Below are positions 1-10,873 of a stretch of 64,000 bases of DNA, in pieces. Location: NCBI GenBank assembly GCA_022393335.1, contig JAJEKB010021383.1, positions 48,007-112,006 on the forward strand, read 5' to 3'. The position numbers and the translations under genes are program-made. The notes beneath the pieces were generated by a model. The model worked only from the letters and a program-made list of their open reading frames with translations, ran no database searches and was not told the DNA's origin. Position 1 is the stretch's first letter. Every line of letters begins with the position of its first letter. Source of the DNA: Macrotrachela quadricornifera (lineage: Eukaryota; Rotifera; Eurotatoria; Philodinida; Philodinidae).

Positions 1-339
1 CACCCTGTAATTTACCGTTTCTAACATCGGACAATTTTTGCTCCGGACATCCGGTATTTTCATTTCGATCTTCCGGTTTTTCCATTTCGGACATCCGGAC
101 ACTTTTACAACAACTGGGTGGCGTTACGGACATCTAAGACCGATGTTCGTAAAAAAAAGCGAGGACGAAAAGGGAGCCCCCCAATCAACCATCGAATGCT
201 TTAATTGCAAACTGGCTTTTTGTGTAACAGACGAGAAAAACTGTTTCTATGAGTACCATAAACATTTTATGTAAAGATTTTTAGTTAGATTCAATAAACT
301 CATGAAAAGAAGAGATTTCCAAGAAACAAAACTCCGTCA
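1..339. repeat. Repeat-derived leader with a mariner-like end and CGGACATCCGG repeats
   Basis: The first bases (CACCCTGTA) match the inverted end of Tc1/mariner-type elements seen elsewhere in this window, so a transposon may end at the left edge. Between about 25 and 105 the words CCGGACATCCGG, CTTCCGG and CGGACATCCGG recur. A short open frame crosses this repeat; I do not believe it is a gene. No other function is visible. Confidence 0.35.
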
Positions 340-359
340 TGAAAGAATTAAATTTAACT

Positions 360-1072
360 CTGATCCACATAATGTTAACCATGTTGGAAAACCAAATTGA
401 TTGAGTGCCACATCAACACTTGTTTCTTAGCAATAAGCTTTACTAGTAGGATTAAATGGAACTGATGTTGATGACGTAAAAAAAAACATTTTCACATAGA
501 ACATCCAGACATGATTGAACTTTATATTCAGTAATACGATTATCAATTGATGCATAACGAGCTTGAGAAATAATCATCATCGGTAGACCTTCTCGTGCAA
601 ATTTTAAACGTAGTCCAGCTTCACCAAATCTTGGACTATCGGCTGTATTACGAGTAATCGACCTATCACAATGAGGATCTGATGGTAAACACATAACCAT
701 TTCAACATCTCTATTCGGTATTTTATAGCCTTTTGAAAGAAAAAATTGAGCATCTTTTGCTATAGGCGAATACTATTGAATTTGACAAGGTGATATATCG
801 CTAAGAGCAAATTGAACGTCATTGAGACTGAACATTTAAAGAGTTGTAAGTTCAAGACAATTGCGTGTACTGCAAGAGAATAGAATAGGTACGCCTTTAT
901 AAAAATATTAAATGATTAATGAATGTTGATCGGATGTCAATAATGCTGAGAAGTATGGATATAACGACTCTGATTCAATTGTTCATGCATATGCTGAAAG
1001 TAACTCATAGTTAGGGAAGCCTTGATAAATACTTAATGAGACAATAATAAGAACAAAATTGAACCACTTCAT
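360..1072 (-). pseudogene. Decayed secreted protein with propeller-like C-x-C repeats
   Basis: One reading frame can be followed from an ATG at 1072 to about 452. It begins with a clear signal peptide (MKWFNFVLIIVSLSIYQG) and is broken by four in-frame stops, at 983-985, 908-910, 836-838 and 773-775. The part after the last stop (452-772) has a repeat with a spaced cysteine pair, a G-x-x-L-R-L strand, a G-L-P turn and a second cysteine pair. This resembles beta-propeller-like repeats that are common in secreted bdelloid proteins. A further repeat remnant with an N-Q-F-G-F-P turn lies in another frame at about 361-420. The family assignment is by resemblance only; the stops are seen directly. 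A very short intron could explain one stop but not all four. Confidence 0.6.
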
Positions 1073-1496
1073 TTTGATCAATAAAAGCAGAAAAATCAAA
1101 AAAAAATATATCTAAAAGAGAATATCGAGCATTATGAGAAGATTTCCATATAGTTTTATGCACTTATCTAGGATAATGCGTTTTATTTGTCAAATCAATA
1201 TTTGTTTAGGACACGTTATTTGAATATTTGTCTTAGTTTTAATATCATTTTCAGTATTCAATCAGATTTGATCCTATAGTTTAGTTATTTCTATGCTTCA
1301 GTTCATTTGCTTGTTCGATTATATTAATAAATTTCAATCAGAATATATTGTAAAAAGCCATCATCGCAATCTTTTATTTCACAAAAAAGTATAGTTTAAT
1401 TTTTCGCATCATAATCCACCGTCGATTTTATTTCTATGTATTAGATAATCAAAAAAAATGTAAAGAAACTGATATTTTAGAAATGTAATCGTTTTG

Positions 1497-2192
1497 TTAT
1501 TCGAAAAATGTCATCACTGAAATGATCATATAGAATTTGTGATATTGTAGAATGTCTATAGCAAGCTCTGGCACGAGCGTGTTTCGATATCCACTAGTGA
1601 AGAACAAAACTATGAATATACCATTGAGAATAACAAGTGCCAATTCTAAGGTCATCAAACTTTTCAATCGAGGAATTTCTCCTTCTGTTCGACGACGCAG
1701 TTCAATATACTGATAAAACGTAAAAAGAAAAATAATCATAAAAGCAATATGGTTCAATCCTGAATGACCATCATTATATTTTAAATAATCGAAAATTGCT
1801 CCAATACCTACTAAACCGCAAACAATAAAGAAAATATGTTGTACTGTTTGTCCATTTTTTCCAATAAATATAGATAATGGATAACACAAAGACAGACTAA
1901 TAAGTATACGAATGATTTCGTATGTTCGCCAAATGATTGGTGTCCATTCATCGAGTATATCCATGTGGACAATGAATGCTCGTGCAATGATTACTAATTC
2001 TTCGAACATAAAAGCAATAAGTAGACGTTTAACGTACATTTTCAAATAGATGTTCTTTATGGGTTCAAAGGCGATGAGAATCATAATCATCGCCTCGCAT
2101 ATAACTCGCGTAAAACCCATTACATCAAGACTTGAGGCAATAAGCACCATGGTTGGATAAAAGAAACAGGATAAAGATTGATTTTTGATCAA
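1497..2192 (-). CDS. Hypothetical multi-pass membrane protein
   Basis: This is an uninterrupted 231-residue frame. I count about six hydrophobic segments: near residues 10-40 (possibly two), 57-75, 93-112, 120-137, 147-163 and 183-203. Short basic loops such as ELRRR separate them, and the C-terminus is short. I do not recognise the family and see no catalytic motif. The start at 2192 is the most upstream ATG in frame. A second Met 14 residues later is possible, and an upstream exon cannot be excluded because bdelloid genes often have short introns. No partner gene is close. A lysine-rich AT-rich frame just upstream (2202-2387) looks like noise. Confidence 0.55.
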   Translation of the reverse strand: MIKNQSLSCFFYPTMVLIASSLDVMGFTRVICEAMIMILIAFEPIKNIYLKMYVKRLLIAFMFEELVIIARAFIVHMDILDEWTPIIWRTYEIIRILISLSLCYPLSIFIGKNGQTVQHIFFIVCGLVGIGAIFDYLKYNDGHSGLNHIAFMIIFLFTFYQYIELRRRTEGEIPRLKSLMTLELALVILNGIFIVLFFTSGYRNTLVPELAIDILQYHKFYMIISVMTFFE

Positions 2193-2392
2193 ATGATCAC
2201 CTTAAAAAACGACAATCACAACTAAAAATAAAGAAAACACAATCTTTTTTCTTCTATTTATTTTTCTTTTTTTTTTCTCTGTATCTATTAGATGATGACT
2301 AATCAGCGTCATTTTTTTATTAACTACTCTAATGTACCAATTTAGTCTAAGCAATATTAAAAATATAACACAATAATTCTTTTTCATCTATC

Positions 2393-3248
2393 TCATTTTT
2401 GTATTTAGTTTTCAACATATCTCACAAAATTCTTTTATAGATAATCTCTATTGAAAATTGAATAAAAATATACTGAAATTCTTATATTTAGTCATTCAAA
2501 AAACAAAAATAATTTCCTATTTACCATATACTATCGTAATAGAATAAATTTCACCTTTTTTTTTCTTCCGATCCAATAGAAAAATGAATACATTCACGTG
2601 CATTTTTCGTTCTTTACCTATTTGCTGATTACTGTCATTAACATATTTAGATTTTTCTCCTCTTTTACATAATAAAGTGAACGACGAAAAAAGAAATGTC
2701 TATTGATAAGACGGATTCAAACATCATCTAATTAATTACCTGTCGACAACGAATGTCATGCTTTTACTCACTTCCGACTTTTTGCTTTCTATACGGCCTT
2801 CATAATCATTTATTAGAAAAATGAATACACTCTTTAGGATTTGGAGTGATTATTTCATTTAACAATTCGATTTTTTATATGATTATAAAGGAATTTTTAG
2901 ATGGGTTTCATTTTTGAATAGAAAATATCATCGTCATTTGAGTTATATTTTGATTAGTTTTGACTAAATTAAAAGAAACAATTAGGAATAAAAAAATTAG
3001 TTTTTGATAAAAAATATAATCAGCCACTTCTATACTCATCAAAAAAAGAAATTAATCAATATTACAATTAGTTCACAATAATATTTAATTTTATATAAAC
3101 TAATTATCTGATAATCAATATTAAGCAAGATTTTTTGCTATTTATTAAGAAATAAAATTATTTTCAAAACAAATTATTTTTCTATGACAACTTTTGAGAA
3201 AATGTTGTAGATTAGAAGTATGATATGAAAATAACAGTCGATTTTAAA
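2393..3248. other. AT-rich intergenic stretch
   Basis: No coding frame, RNA gene or clear repeat was found. It is low-complexity A/T sequence that ends at the left inverted end of the mariner-like element. Confidence 0.5.
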
Positions 3249-3596
3249 TACAGGACGGTTTAAAAGTCGGTTTTTCGAAAAAAAAATTGAATATCTCTAG
3301 TATGGCTCTAGCAAATATGCTAATGTTTTTATTAGTAATAGATTGCTCTTAACAAACATATTTTGCTTTTTCACAAATAGGAAAAAATCAAAATATGATA
3401 GAGAAAGGCCAGTTTACCAAGATAAAATGTAATCAATCACATAAATTTGTTGAAAATATTTGTCGTATATTCATATATATTTTCTTTTCCTATTTTTCTC
3501 ATTCCGGTTTGGTATAATCCATGTCGACCACTGTAGAGTCCGAAATGATTTTTCCAAAAATTTAAATTTAACAGAAATCCCAAAAATTTAGGACAT

Positions 3597-3676
3597 TTAT
3601 AAACCGGGTCGACATTTATAAATCAGGTCGGCATTTATAAATTCCAACTGTTTATAAGTGTCGACCCTATTTATAA
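3597..3676. repeat. Left block of phased TTATAA palindromes
   Basis: Five TTATAA cores are centred at about 3599.5, 3618.5, 3637.5, 3654.5 and 3673.5, giving spacings of 19, 19, 17 and 19 bp. Several are extended to ATTTATAAAT. The spacing matches the larger right block, so both ends of the nested element carry the same architecture. Confidence 0.8.
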
Positions 3677-4031
3677 CTTCCAAGCATTTTATTCTAACAC
3701 TGGCTTGTAAGGTGAATCGAGTACGCATTCAACTAAATCTAGCAGTGTGTGAAGTCGAGATTATATTGAAAACATTGAAAATTTTAACTTAAGCAAACCA
3801 CCAATACTGACACAATTAAACCGTTTTGTATACATTGTCAGTCATGTAGAACAGAAGTCTTTGTGTTTTACATTCCGATCATATCGAATGTTTCTCGGTC
3901 TTATTCTTTCTGTATGATTTTCCTTACTATTCTTCATTCATTAATTGATCCGAAACAATATCCGTTTTCGAAGGTATCATCGCTTATCAAAAATTACAAA
4001 AATGTAGAGCTTTGACTGGTTTGGTCAACAT

Positions 4032-4493
4032 TTATAAGTCGCTTGAACGCTTATAAACTGTGAATGAATTTATAAATAAACAATATTTATAAATTAATCA
4101 GATATTTAAAAACTTCTCTGATATTTATAAATCACTGATGGATTTATCAATAGAGCAGATTTATAAATCCATCAGTGATTTATAAATACCAGAAGAGTTT
4201 ATAAACTCCTCTTACATTTATAAATCACCGATGGGTTTATAAATACAGCAGATTTATAAATTTTTCATGAGTTTATAAATTATTTTCGCATTTATAAATC
4301 GAGAATGGGTTTATAAATTATTTTCGCATTTATAAATCGAGAATGAGTTTATAAATTATTTTCGCATTTATAAATCGAGAATGGGTTTATAAATAGGCCA
4401 GATTTATAAATACATAAAACATTTATAAATATTTTAAATTTTCGATAAAAAAATTTACGATTTATAAATCGATTTATTTATATCGATTTATAA
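4032..4493. repeat. Right block of about 24 phased TTATAA palindromes
   Basis: TTATAA cores (two degenerate, near 4107 and 4146) follow each other with spacings almost always of 19 bp, and 17 bp where the linker is the CAGA type (for example before 4163, 4256 and 4406). A 38-bp unit, one pair of cores plus two linkers, is repeated nearly perfectly about three times at 4289-4395. The last cores, near 4464 and 4490, fall off the phase. The linkers differ in sequence while the spacing is kept, which suggests the spacing itself matters. Nothing indicates a gene here. Confidence 0.85.
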
Positions 4494-4828
4494 ATCCATC
4501 TATTTCGGACTCTTCAGTGATGTCGACACTCCAATTATATATAAATCTTTTTTATTTGCTATATTTTTGGTTATATTCGTTCTCTGTCTCTGTCTATATG
4601 TATTTTGTGTATTCTCAGTAAGACTTGTTCTCGTCTGTTCTACATTTTCTACCGTATATTCGGTATGCAATTCGTACTTGCAGTTCATGTGTTTGTGAAT
4701 GTTTTTATACTAGATAAAAGAAGAAAGAGTTTTTATTCTCAGACAATGGTGAATATCAGGAAGAACATTACAAATAGTAAATACAGCTTTTTGAAATGAA
4801 TTTCCCCAACAAGAAAATATCAATTTCA

Positions 4829-5233
4829 GAAGTAATTCACAAACTAGCGAAAAAATTTGATGATACAGATTCTATGGAACATTCACTATGAAGCGATAGG
4901 CCGACAATAATCAAGACAGAAAAAAACCTCCAACTGATTTTTGAAACATTTGTTTAGAGTTCAAAAATATCTGAAAAATGTGTATCACTTGAGCTTAGTA
5001 TCTCACGCATAAGTTTGCAATGTCTTATATAAGATCTGAATTTAAAACTGTATGAAGCAAGATTGTTACTCGTCTTAAATGAGAATGATCTAAATCGAAG
5101 ACTTGAATTTTGTAAATAGATATCAAATTCAACTCAAGAACATCTAACTCTATTAGATCGAATCCGTTGGATGGACGAAGCTACATTCTAAATAAACGGT
5201 TGTGTCAACAGACAATCGTATTTATCGGAGTGA
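4829..5233 (+). pseudogene. Tc1/mariner-type transposase remnant
   Basis: A single frame reads through five in-frame stops and still shows the family pattern. There is a helix-turn-helix region with the SDRPTI linker, then SLELSISRISLQ, the LNENDLNRRLEFC block and the catalytic-domain start RIRWMDEATF followed by NGCVNRQ. The first catalytic aspartate region (W-M-D-E-A) is present. The rest of the catalytic domain after about 5233 is not recognisable. The protein would be non-functional. It lies between the inverted ends at 3249 and 5568. Confidence 0.8.
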
Positions 5234-5568
5234 TACATGTTCCCACTTTGTCATTCAACAAGAACTCAATGTATCTAAGATGTATCTGATAATAAATAAA
5301 AGAAATATAAATGAGAATTTACATTTTATCTAGATAAACTAACCTTTCTCTACTGTATATTGACTTTTTGCTTTCCGCGAAAAAGTAAAATTTGGTTTTG
5401 TTAAGATAAATAGTGGTGCTTTAATAACGGGTTTTGCTAAGCATTCCTTTATAAACATAAACCTTCAACATGTTTCTATCATTGTTAAAAAAACTCAAAA
5501 TGTTTGCTCGAGTTAAACTGGAGATATTGATTTTGTTTTTGGGAAATCGACGTTTGGGCTACCCTGTA

Positions 5569-6983
5569 CATATTTATAAGATTGTCTCATAAATCTCAAA
5601 TTCAATGAATCAACAGCATGAAAAACTTATTTGGTTTTTGGATTTGGTATGGTAATCGTAGAAAATTCGAGCAATACTATATACTCATATAGAAAATTCT
5701 TAACCTTGTATGATACTGTTAAGAAATATAAGAATATAATAAACTTCACGTTTTGGAATTCATCGTCGTATACTTTGCAATTGAATTTAATACTTGACAT
5801 TGATATCTAATTGCGACCTCATATATAAGATTGGATTTAAAGTTTTGGACTAAAGCTTTGTTATTTAACGGAATTTGACTTACCTTCAACAGCGAATAAT
5901 ATAAATGATTTCTAATTCGATAACAATTATCAAATTTTAGAATGTTTAGGTATATATCTGAAGAAATACAACAAATATGTTTTGTTGTATTAGACGAATA
6001 AACTCTGATTATATTTGAAATAACTACTATAATAAAAAGATTTATAATAAATTCTGTAAGAAAACTAAAGTAAAAAAAGAGTATATGAGTGTTGATATCG
6101 ACATAGAATATATGAAGAAACTCAATTTAGATATTTGATAGTAGCTAGTTTGAGTTCAAAATTATTAAAGAAACGATCCCAATGACACACGTTTGTATTA
6201 TGTGGTGGGAATAATAAATGAAACGCATACATATCATGTTTGAATGTTTTAAATAATTTCATTAGAAATTATTTATTTGATTCATATAATTAAATATTTG
6301 TGCTGCAATATATATATGTTATTCAGTGTGAAGTGGCATGATTTCGTTAATCTTCTTTAAAAAATACTTAAGGTCAAAAATAACAATACATTCAAGTATT
6401 CGTTGAAAAGGAGACGAAATAATTCTTTGATCGATTCTATATTATATAATTCATGATATTTTAATATGTTGCACAAGATATTTTAATAGCCGCTAAAGCA
6501 ACATTTAATCTAATTGCACTCATAAATGCAGTTTTTGACAGGCTTTAATTTGGTATAAATACTTTCTGATATAATCTGTCCTTTAAGTTGTGTAGGAGAG
6601 AGACAAAGCTTATGTAACACCCTGTATAGTTTCACCTAATATATCTGGTATTCAAATCATTAAATTAGGATTATTTGATGATATTTCTAAACCATCAATG
6701 AAGGTGGCGTGTAAAGCCAGACCCTCGTGACACAAATCCATTGATGATGCTGAGCAATTTGATGCAATACCAACGAAATAACATTGAAATACTTCTTTAT
6801 TGTGTAAGATTCTTGAATAAAACTATTAATACAAGACTTATGTATAAATTAACGGTTGGAATCGAAAGAGATAGAAGATATGAAAAAAGAGAAAAAAAGG
6901 ACAATATATATTGTAACATAATAAAGATTTATCACTTGAATATCTAGATTTCGAATGAATTAGAGAAAAAACACTTGTAGAAT
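5569..6983. other. Intergenic stretch with a possible solo mariner end
   Basis: This is AT-rich sequence with no supportable gene. AACACCCTGTA at about 6616-6626 resembles another mariner-type tip, but I found no partner end. The lysine-rich frame at 6741-6947 has no family features and was not accepted. Confidence 0.4.
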
Positions 6984-8682
6984 TTATTTGTCCTCATCGA
7001 TGAATTCTTTTATCTGGTCTAGATAAACTTGATGATTTAGATCAGTACCTGAATAGGTCTGTAGGATAATTTTTGCGGCTTCTTTCGAATATTGAACAGC
7101 TTCATCCTTACGATTGAGTTCTTTGAACATTCGCGCAATGGAGCAATAGTCAATGAATATTGTCATTATTTGTATTGGATTTGTCTGATGATGATGAATA
7201 ATTGCCCTCTGATAATAAGAAAGTGCCATGTCATAATTTTTCATCTTTTTATAAGTGGAGGCCATATTTCCGTAGATAATTCCAAGGTTATTATGGTCAT
7301 TAGATGCATATTTAAGAACAATGGCAAGTGATCGTTTCTGATGTTCTAAGAATTCATCATATTTTTCTTGTTCACCTAATACGACCTCAATATCATTATA
7401 TATTTTTGAACGTCGTTGATAGTTAGTCACAGGTGCTTCCAGTTCTAGACGCAATGCCTCTTGGAACTTCTCCAGAGCAGCATCAAATTTCTTTTGATCT
7501 GCTAGAAGATTCCCAATTTCCAAAGAGAGACGTAAAAATGCTGTATCATTCATTTGACGATGATTCTTAGCAATCTCTATTGTACGTTCGTATAAATCAA
7601 GAGCTCCCTCAGTATCATTCATCTTCTCTCGAATTATAGCCAGCTGATAATGGATAAACTCTATATTTTTGATATCAGTTTTCAATATTTTATTGAGTAG
7701 ACGATTATAGATGGTTTCAGCTGTCGAATATTGCTTCTTGAGAATCATCAATTTAGTCAGTTCAAACATTATCGTAGAATCTTCAATGTCCTTTCGTGTT
7801 GCTTCCATAAGCTGTCGTATACGCTTATCATGAGTACTTATTGGACGTAGCTTCACATGTAAGAGGCTATTCTTTCATATTAACTTTTTTAATTGTTCAA
7901 TCTGGAATACACTATATATAGAAAAGATACATTCGTTTTCCGAGTTTTCGAAGTAGCTAAGATCATCAATACAAGCGAATGAAATTGAAAAACTATTTGA
8001 TGATTCGATTATGATAGAAAACAGGACAGCTGTTTCGAATCCATTACGGATTGCTCGTCGAGCACTATTGACAGCTTCTTCATAATCTATGTTCAGCGAA
8101 AGAAATGTATTAAATGCTAATAATCCATCATGAGTAGTTTTCTTCAATTTATCATAATCATTATAGGTCAAACCTTGACCACGATAGATAGTAAAGGTAG
8201 TCATTATTTCATAGACGTTTTGACTTATGTTTCAATTGTCGATGAAGTTTTTGTATGAGAAATCCCATACGTAATAAATTAAGAACATCCTGAGTACGTA
8301 GAGCCTCATTGATTATATTATGGATGAAACCAGGATATGTGTACCACCAGATAGTTGAATGTTTATTGTACGCACGATCGAATTTAACAAGATCGATCAT
8401 ATCATTGTTTTCCTTCGATTCAATTGTTTCTTTAAAAAAATCGACAAAGTCTTTTTTGGATGTTTGCTCATTAAATTTCATTCTGAACAACAGATCTTTG
8501 AGTAATTGTGCATGGATAAATGAATAATCAGCAAGTTTTATACCATTAGTGTTACTAATTATGGAAAGAATTGTAATCGATGTAGTATCCATTTCTTGAG
8601 AGCATTGGTTTGAGTCGCATTTTGCTAAAATGCCGGTAATGACGAAGAAGAACGAGAAAATGGAGAAAAAACAACTCATCAC
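6984..8682 (-). pseudogene. Broken ADP-ribosyltransferase-TPR protein (paralogue of 35138-37325)
   Basis: Three consecutive blocks on the minus strand correspond in order to the intact gene at 35138-37325. They are an N-terminal region ending in the conserved IWWYTYPG...NEALRTQD helices (8209-8682), an ART domain (7875-8204) opening with IYRGQG, and a kinesin-light-chain-like TPR domain (6984-7856). The first and second blocks are in different frames, so a frameshift lies near 8205-8225. The second and third share a frame separated by one TGA at 7875-7877. No splice sites account for either break. The arginine of the R-S-E triad and an E-N-E pair in the SENECIF strand are kept, but the S-T-S motif reads SLN. 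About 100 N-terminal residues present in the intact copy are missing; a hydrophobic stretch replaces them. An active product is unlikely. Confidence 0.75.
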
Positions 8683-8940
8683 TGTAGAGCAGTTCTTTGA
8701 ATAATGTTGATTTAATGAAAGGAGTTTTTTTTTTCTTTTATTATGAAAGAATTCTTCTCTTGTTCTCCTATATGATGAATAATGCTTACTTTTTGCTAAG
8801 CATGCTAAAATACTTGGTTACCAATGATATAAACACAACGAAAATCTCCCCACTGTGCCAAACATGACGCATCGTTTTATGACGATATGTAATTAAGTCA
8901 TGTTAACGGGGTGATCCACGAATAATGAACTTCTCAATAT

Positions 8941-9760
8941 TTGTTAAACATTTTTCTTATAGGTAGTGGGTGAATCCGCGGGGTTTCTACCACTTTCGGG
9001 AAAAACAGTATTCTGTTCCAATATTATGAATAAACGTTTCTTTTTTTATTTTAATAGTCTAGTTAGACGTAACATCGTCGAAAATGGTCTAAGGTAATAA
9101 TTAAAAGCTTTTTGAACATATAAAATATGGAGAACCACATCATTTTTTAGGAACACCACACATGCAAAGGGTATCCTATAATAGCTGATAATTAAATTGC
9201 CAACGATAGTTTTCATACTTTTTCTTGACGTAACGAGCTGAAATTTTGATCACACATATAACTAATAAAGATCTTTTATTTCTAAAAGTTTCAGGTCTCT
9301 AGCTAAAACTACTGATGAAATATCATCTAGTGTACTAGGTTTTTGCAATAATTTTAGAATAAAAATATATAAAACAATGTACGAAAACTTATGTATTTCA
9401 GCCTTGTCAATGTATTTTCACCAATAGTTTCAGCTAGAGAGCTGAAACTTACAGAAATAAAAGATCTTTATTAGATGTACATGTGATCAAAATTTCAGCC
9501 CTCTGCGTCCAGAAAAGTATGAAAAATATCATTGACAACTTCTTATAGGATACCTTTTATATGTGTGAGGTGTTCCTAAAGAGTCATGTGGTTCTCCATA
9601 TTTTATATGTCCAAAAAGATTTTAATTGTTATCGTAGACCGTTTCCGACGATGTTACGTCTAACTAGACTATTAAGATCGAAGAAAAAAAATTTTTCCAG
9701 AAAAGTGGTAGAAACCCCACGGATTCACCCATATCTAAAAATTGAAGAAAAACGTTCATT
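8941..9760. mobile_element. Foldback (long inverted-repeat) element
   Basis: Two arms of about 320-370 bp are inverted copies of each other: about 8941-9325 and 9425-9760. The left arm carries GGTGAATCCGCGGGGTTTCT near its tip and the right arm its inverted counterpart AGAAACCCCACGGATTCACC. Matching blocks continue inward (ATATGGAGAACCACAT, AAAGATCTTT, AGCTCTCTAGC-like) to a spacer of about 100 bp. There is no coding frame of note. The arms differ by scattered substitutions, so the insertion is not recent. Confidence 0.75.
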
Positions 9761-10873
9761 TGTTTTTTAAATAAGATGAAACGATTATTAAGAATATGCT
9801 TTTTGAATTTTAAAAATAATAAATATTGTGTATTTAATATGTACCTTTATTGATATTAATTCTTCTTTACAAGTATAATACGTTGGATATAATACAAAGG
9901 AATTTCTTCATTACTATGTATGAAAGTAAATAACCTTTTATTGATGAAAATAAATAAAAAATGAATGTTGTTAAGAGTAAATGACAGCATAAAAATCATG
10001 TCGAGATATGTTAGAAGTACGTTCAAAATCATTTGCTTCAACCGATTAAACATCATATATAAGTAATACAAAGTTTACTTGTTCGAATCTAACCTACATA
10101 TATATATTCCTTTCATTTAGAATAGTCCCGACAACAATCATAACAGGTATAAGACTAGTCTCTGACGATAATTACAATAGTTTGACATATGTAGTCTATG
10201 ACTACGTGAGAAACGGTGGTACTATTGAACATTGCTTTTTTTTGCTAGGAATATATATATGACGGTCGTCAGGACGACCTATCATGTCTAGTCTTTTTCT
10301 CAAAAAATCGCCATCCGAGACTAGTCCAACCATACTGAATATTCACATACATACATAAAAGCCCTTAGACAGACTATCGTCCCTGTCGCTCGTCCTGACT
10401 AGTCTATCCCATGACGGACAAAATGTAGGGACTACTTTTGACGGGATCGCTTTTGAGACTCTCACTAGACCCGACGAGAAGTCTCGACTTGAAAAGAGAC
10501 GCGTCTTTTGGCTCGTCTTTTGCTTATCTGGGTATGGTTTGGTAAATGTCGACGCGCTCTATAAAAATATCTTGCAATATCACATAGAAAACCTATATAT
10601 AATCACTTTAAGCTTCATTAATAAAACAGCAAATTTATTACTAGACATGCCAAATTTTTATTAGATCTTAAAGTTTTCCATACGTTTTATATTGAAAAGA
10701 GGCTTAGATACCGTTGATACTCATATGTTTTTAGAGCTTATTAAAATGTATCAAATCCTACACAAACATGTACAAAACTATGTTTTGAGTAGTTATCTGT
10801 ATATGCATATCATTCAGATAATGTCAAATTATAGATAGCAGTTAAAACTTTTGAATCATTGATCAACCTTTCA
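9761..10873. other. Intergenic stretch
   Basis: AT-rich sequence without a supportable gene. Its middle part is listed separately as a palindrome-rich island. Confidence 0.45.
10140..10555. repeat. Palindrome-rich island with GACTAGTC words
   Basis: GACTAGTC occurs at about 10153, 10314 and 10397, with the inverted repeat GGTCGTCAGGACGACC near 10264 and AGACGCGTCT near 10496. The stretch is richer in G/C and CpG than its surroundings. It could be the remains of a transposon end or a protein-binding cluster; I cannot decide. Confidence 0.35.

Larger units (their letters stand above)
3522..4528. mobile_element. Nested ~1-kb non-autonomous element with 26-bp inverted ends
   Basis: The left end begins TGTCGACCACTGTAGAGTCC (3522) and runs into GAAAT. 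The right end, read on the minus strand from 4528, begins TGTCGACATCACTGAAGAGT and runs into CCGAAAT. They differ by one indel and two substitutions. Both subterminal regions are filled with TTTATAAAT-type palindromes at 17-19 bp spacing. The middle (about 3690-4020) has no coding frame. I cannot define a target-site duplication, so the superfamily is unknown. It sits wholly inside the mariner-like element and is therefore the younger insertion. Confidence 0.75.
3249..5568 (+). mobile_element. Decayed Tc1/mariner element with diverged terminal inverted repeats
   Basis: The left end (TACAGGACGG..., followed by AATATCTC and CTAGCAAA) and the inverted right end (TACAGGGTAG..., followed by AATATCTC and CGAGCAAA) match over roughly 100 bp with many substitutions. 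TA dinucleotides sit at both tips, as expected for Tc1/mariner. Between them are a dead transposase (4829-5233) and a second, nested element (3522-4528). The overall length, 2.3 kb, equals a normal 1.3-kb mariner plus the 1-kb insertion. It is old and immobile as it stands. Confidence 0.75.

Noticed and set aside
2202..2387. Lysine-rich frame just upstream of the multi-pass membrane gene
   Set aside because: It results from poly-A/T sequence and has no domain or splice site linking it to the gene.
4032..4493. Regularly spaced repeats reminiscent of a CRISPR array
   Set aside because: The repeated unit is a palindrome of about 9-10 bp, the linkers are only about 10 bp and are themselves partly repeated, and there are no cas genes; the context is a eukaryotic transposon.
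10076..10100. GTTCGAATC resembling a tRNA T-arm
   Set aside because: No acceptor stem, D-arm or anticodon arm can be folded around it.
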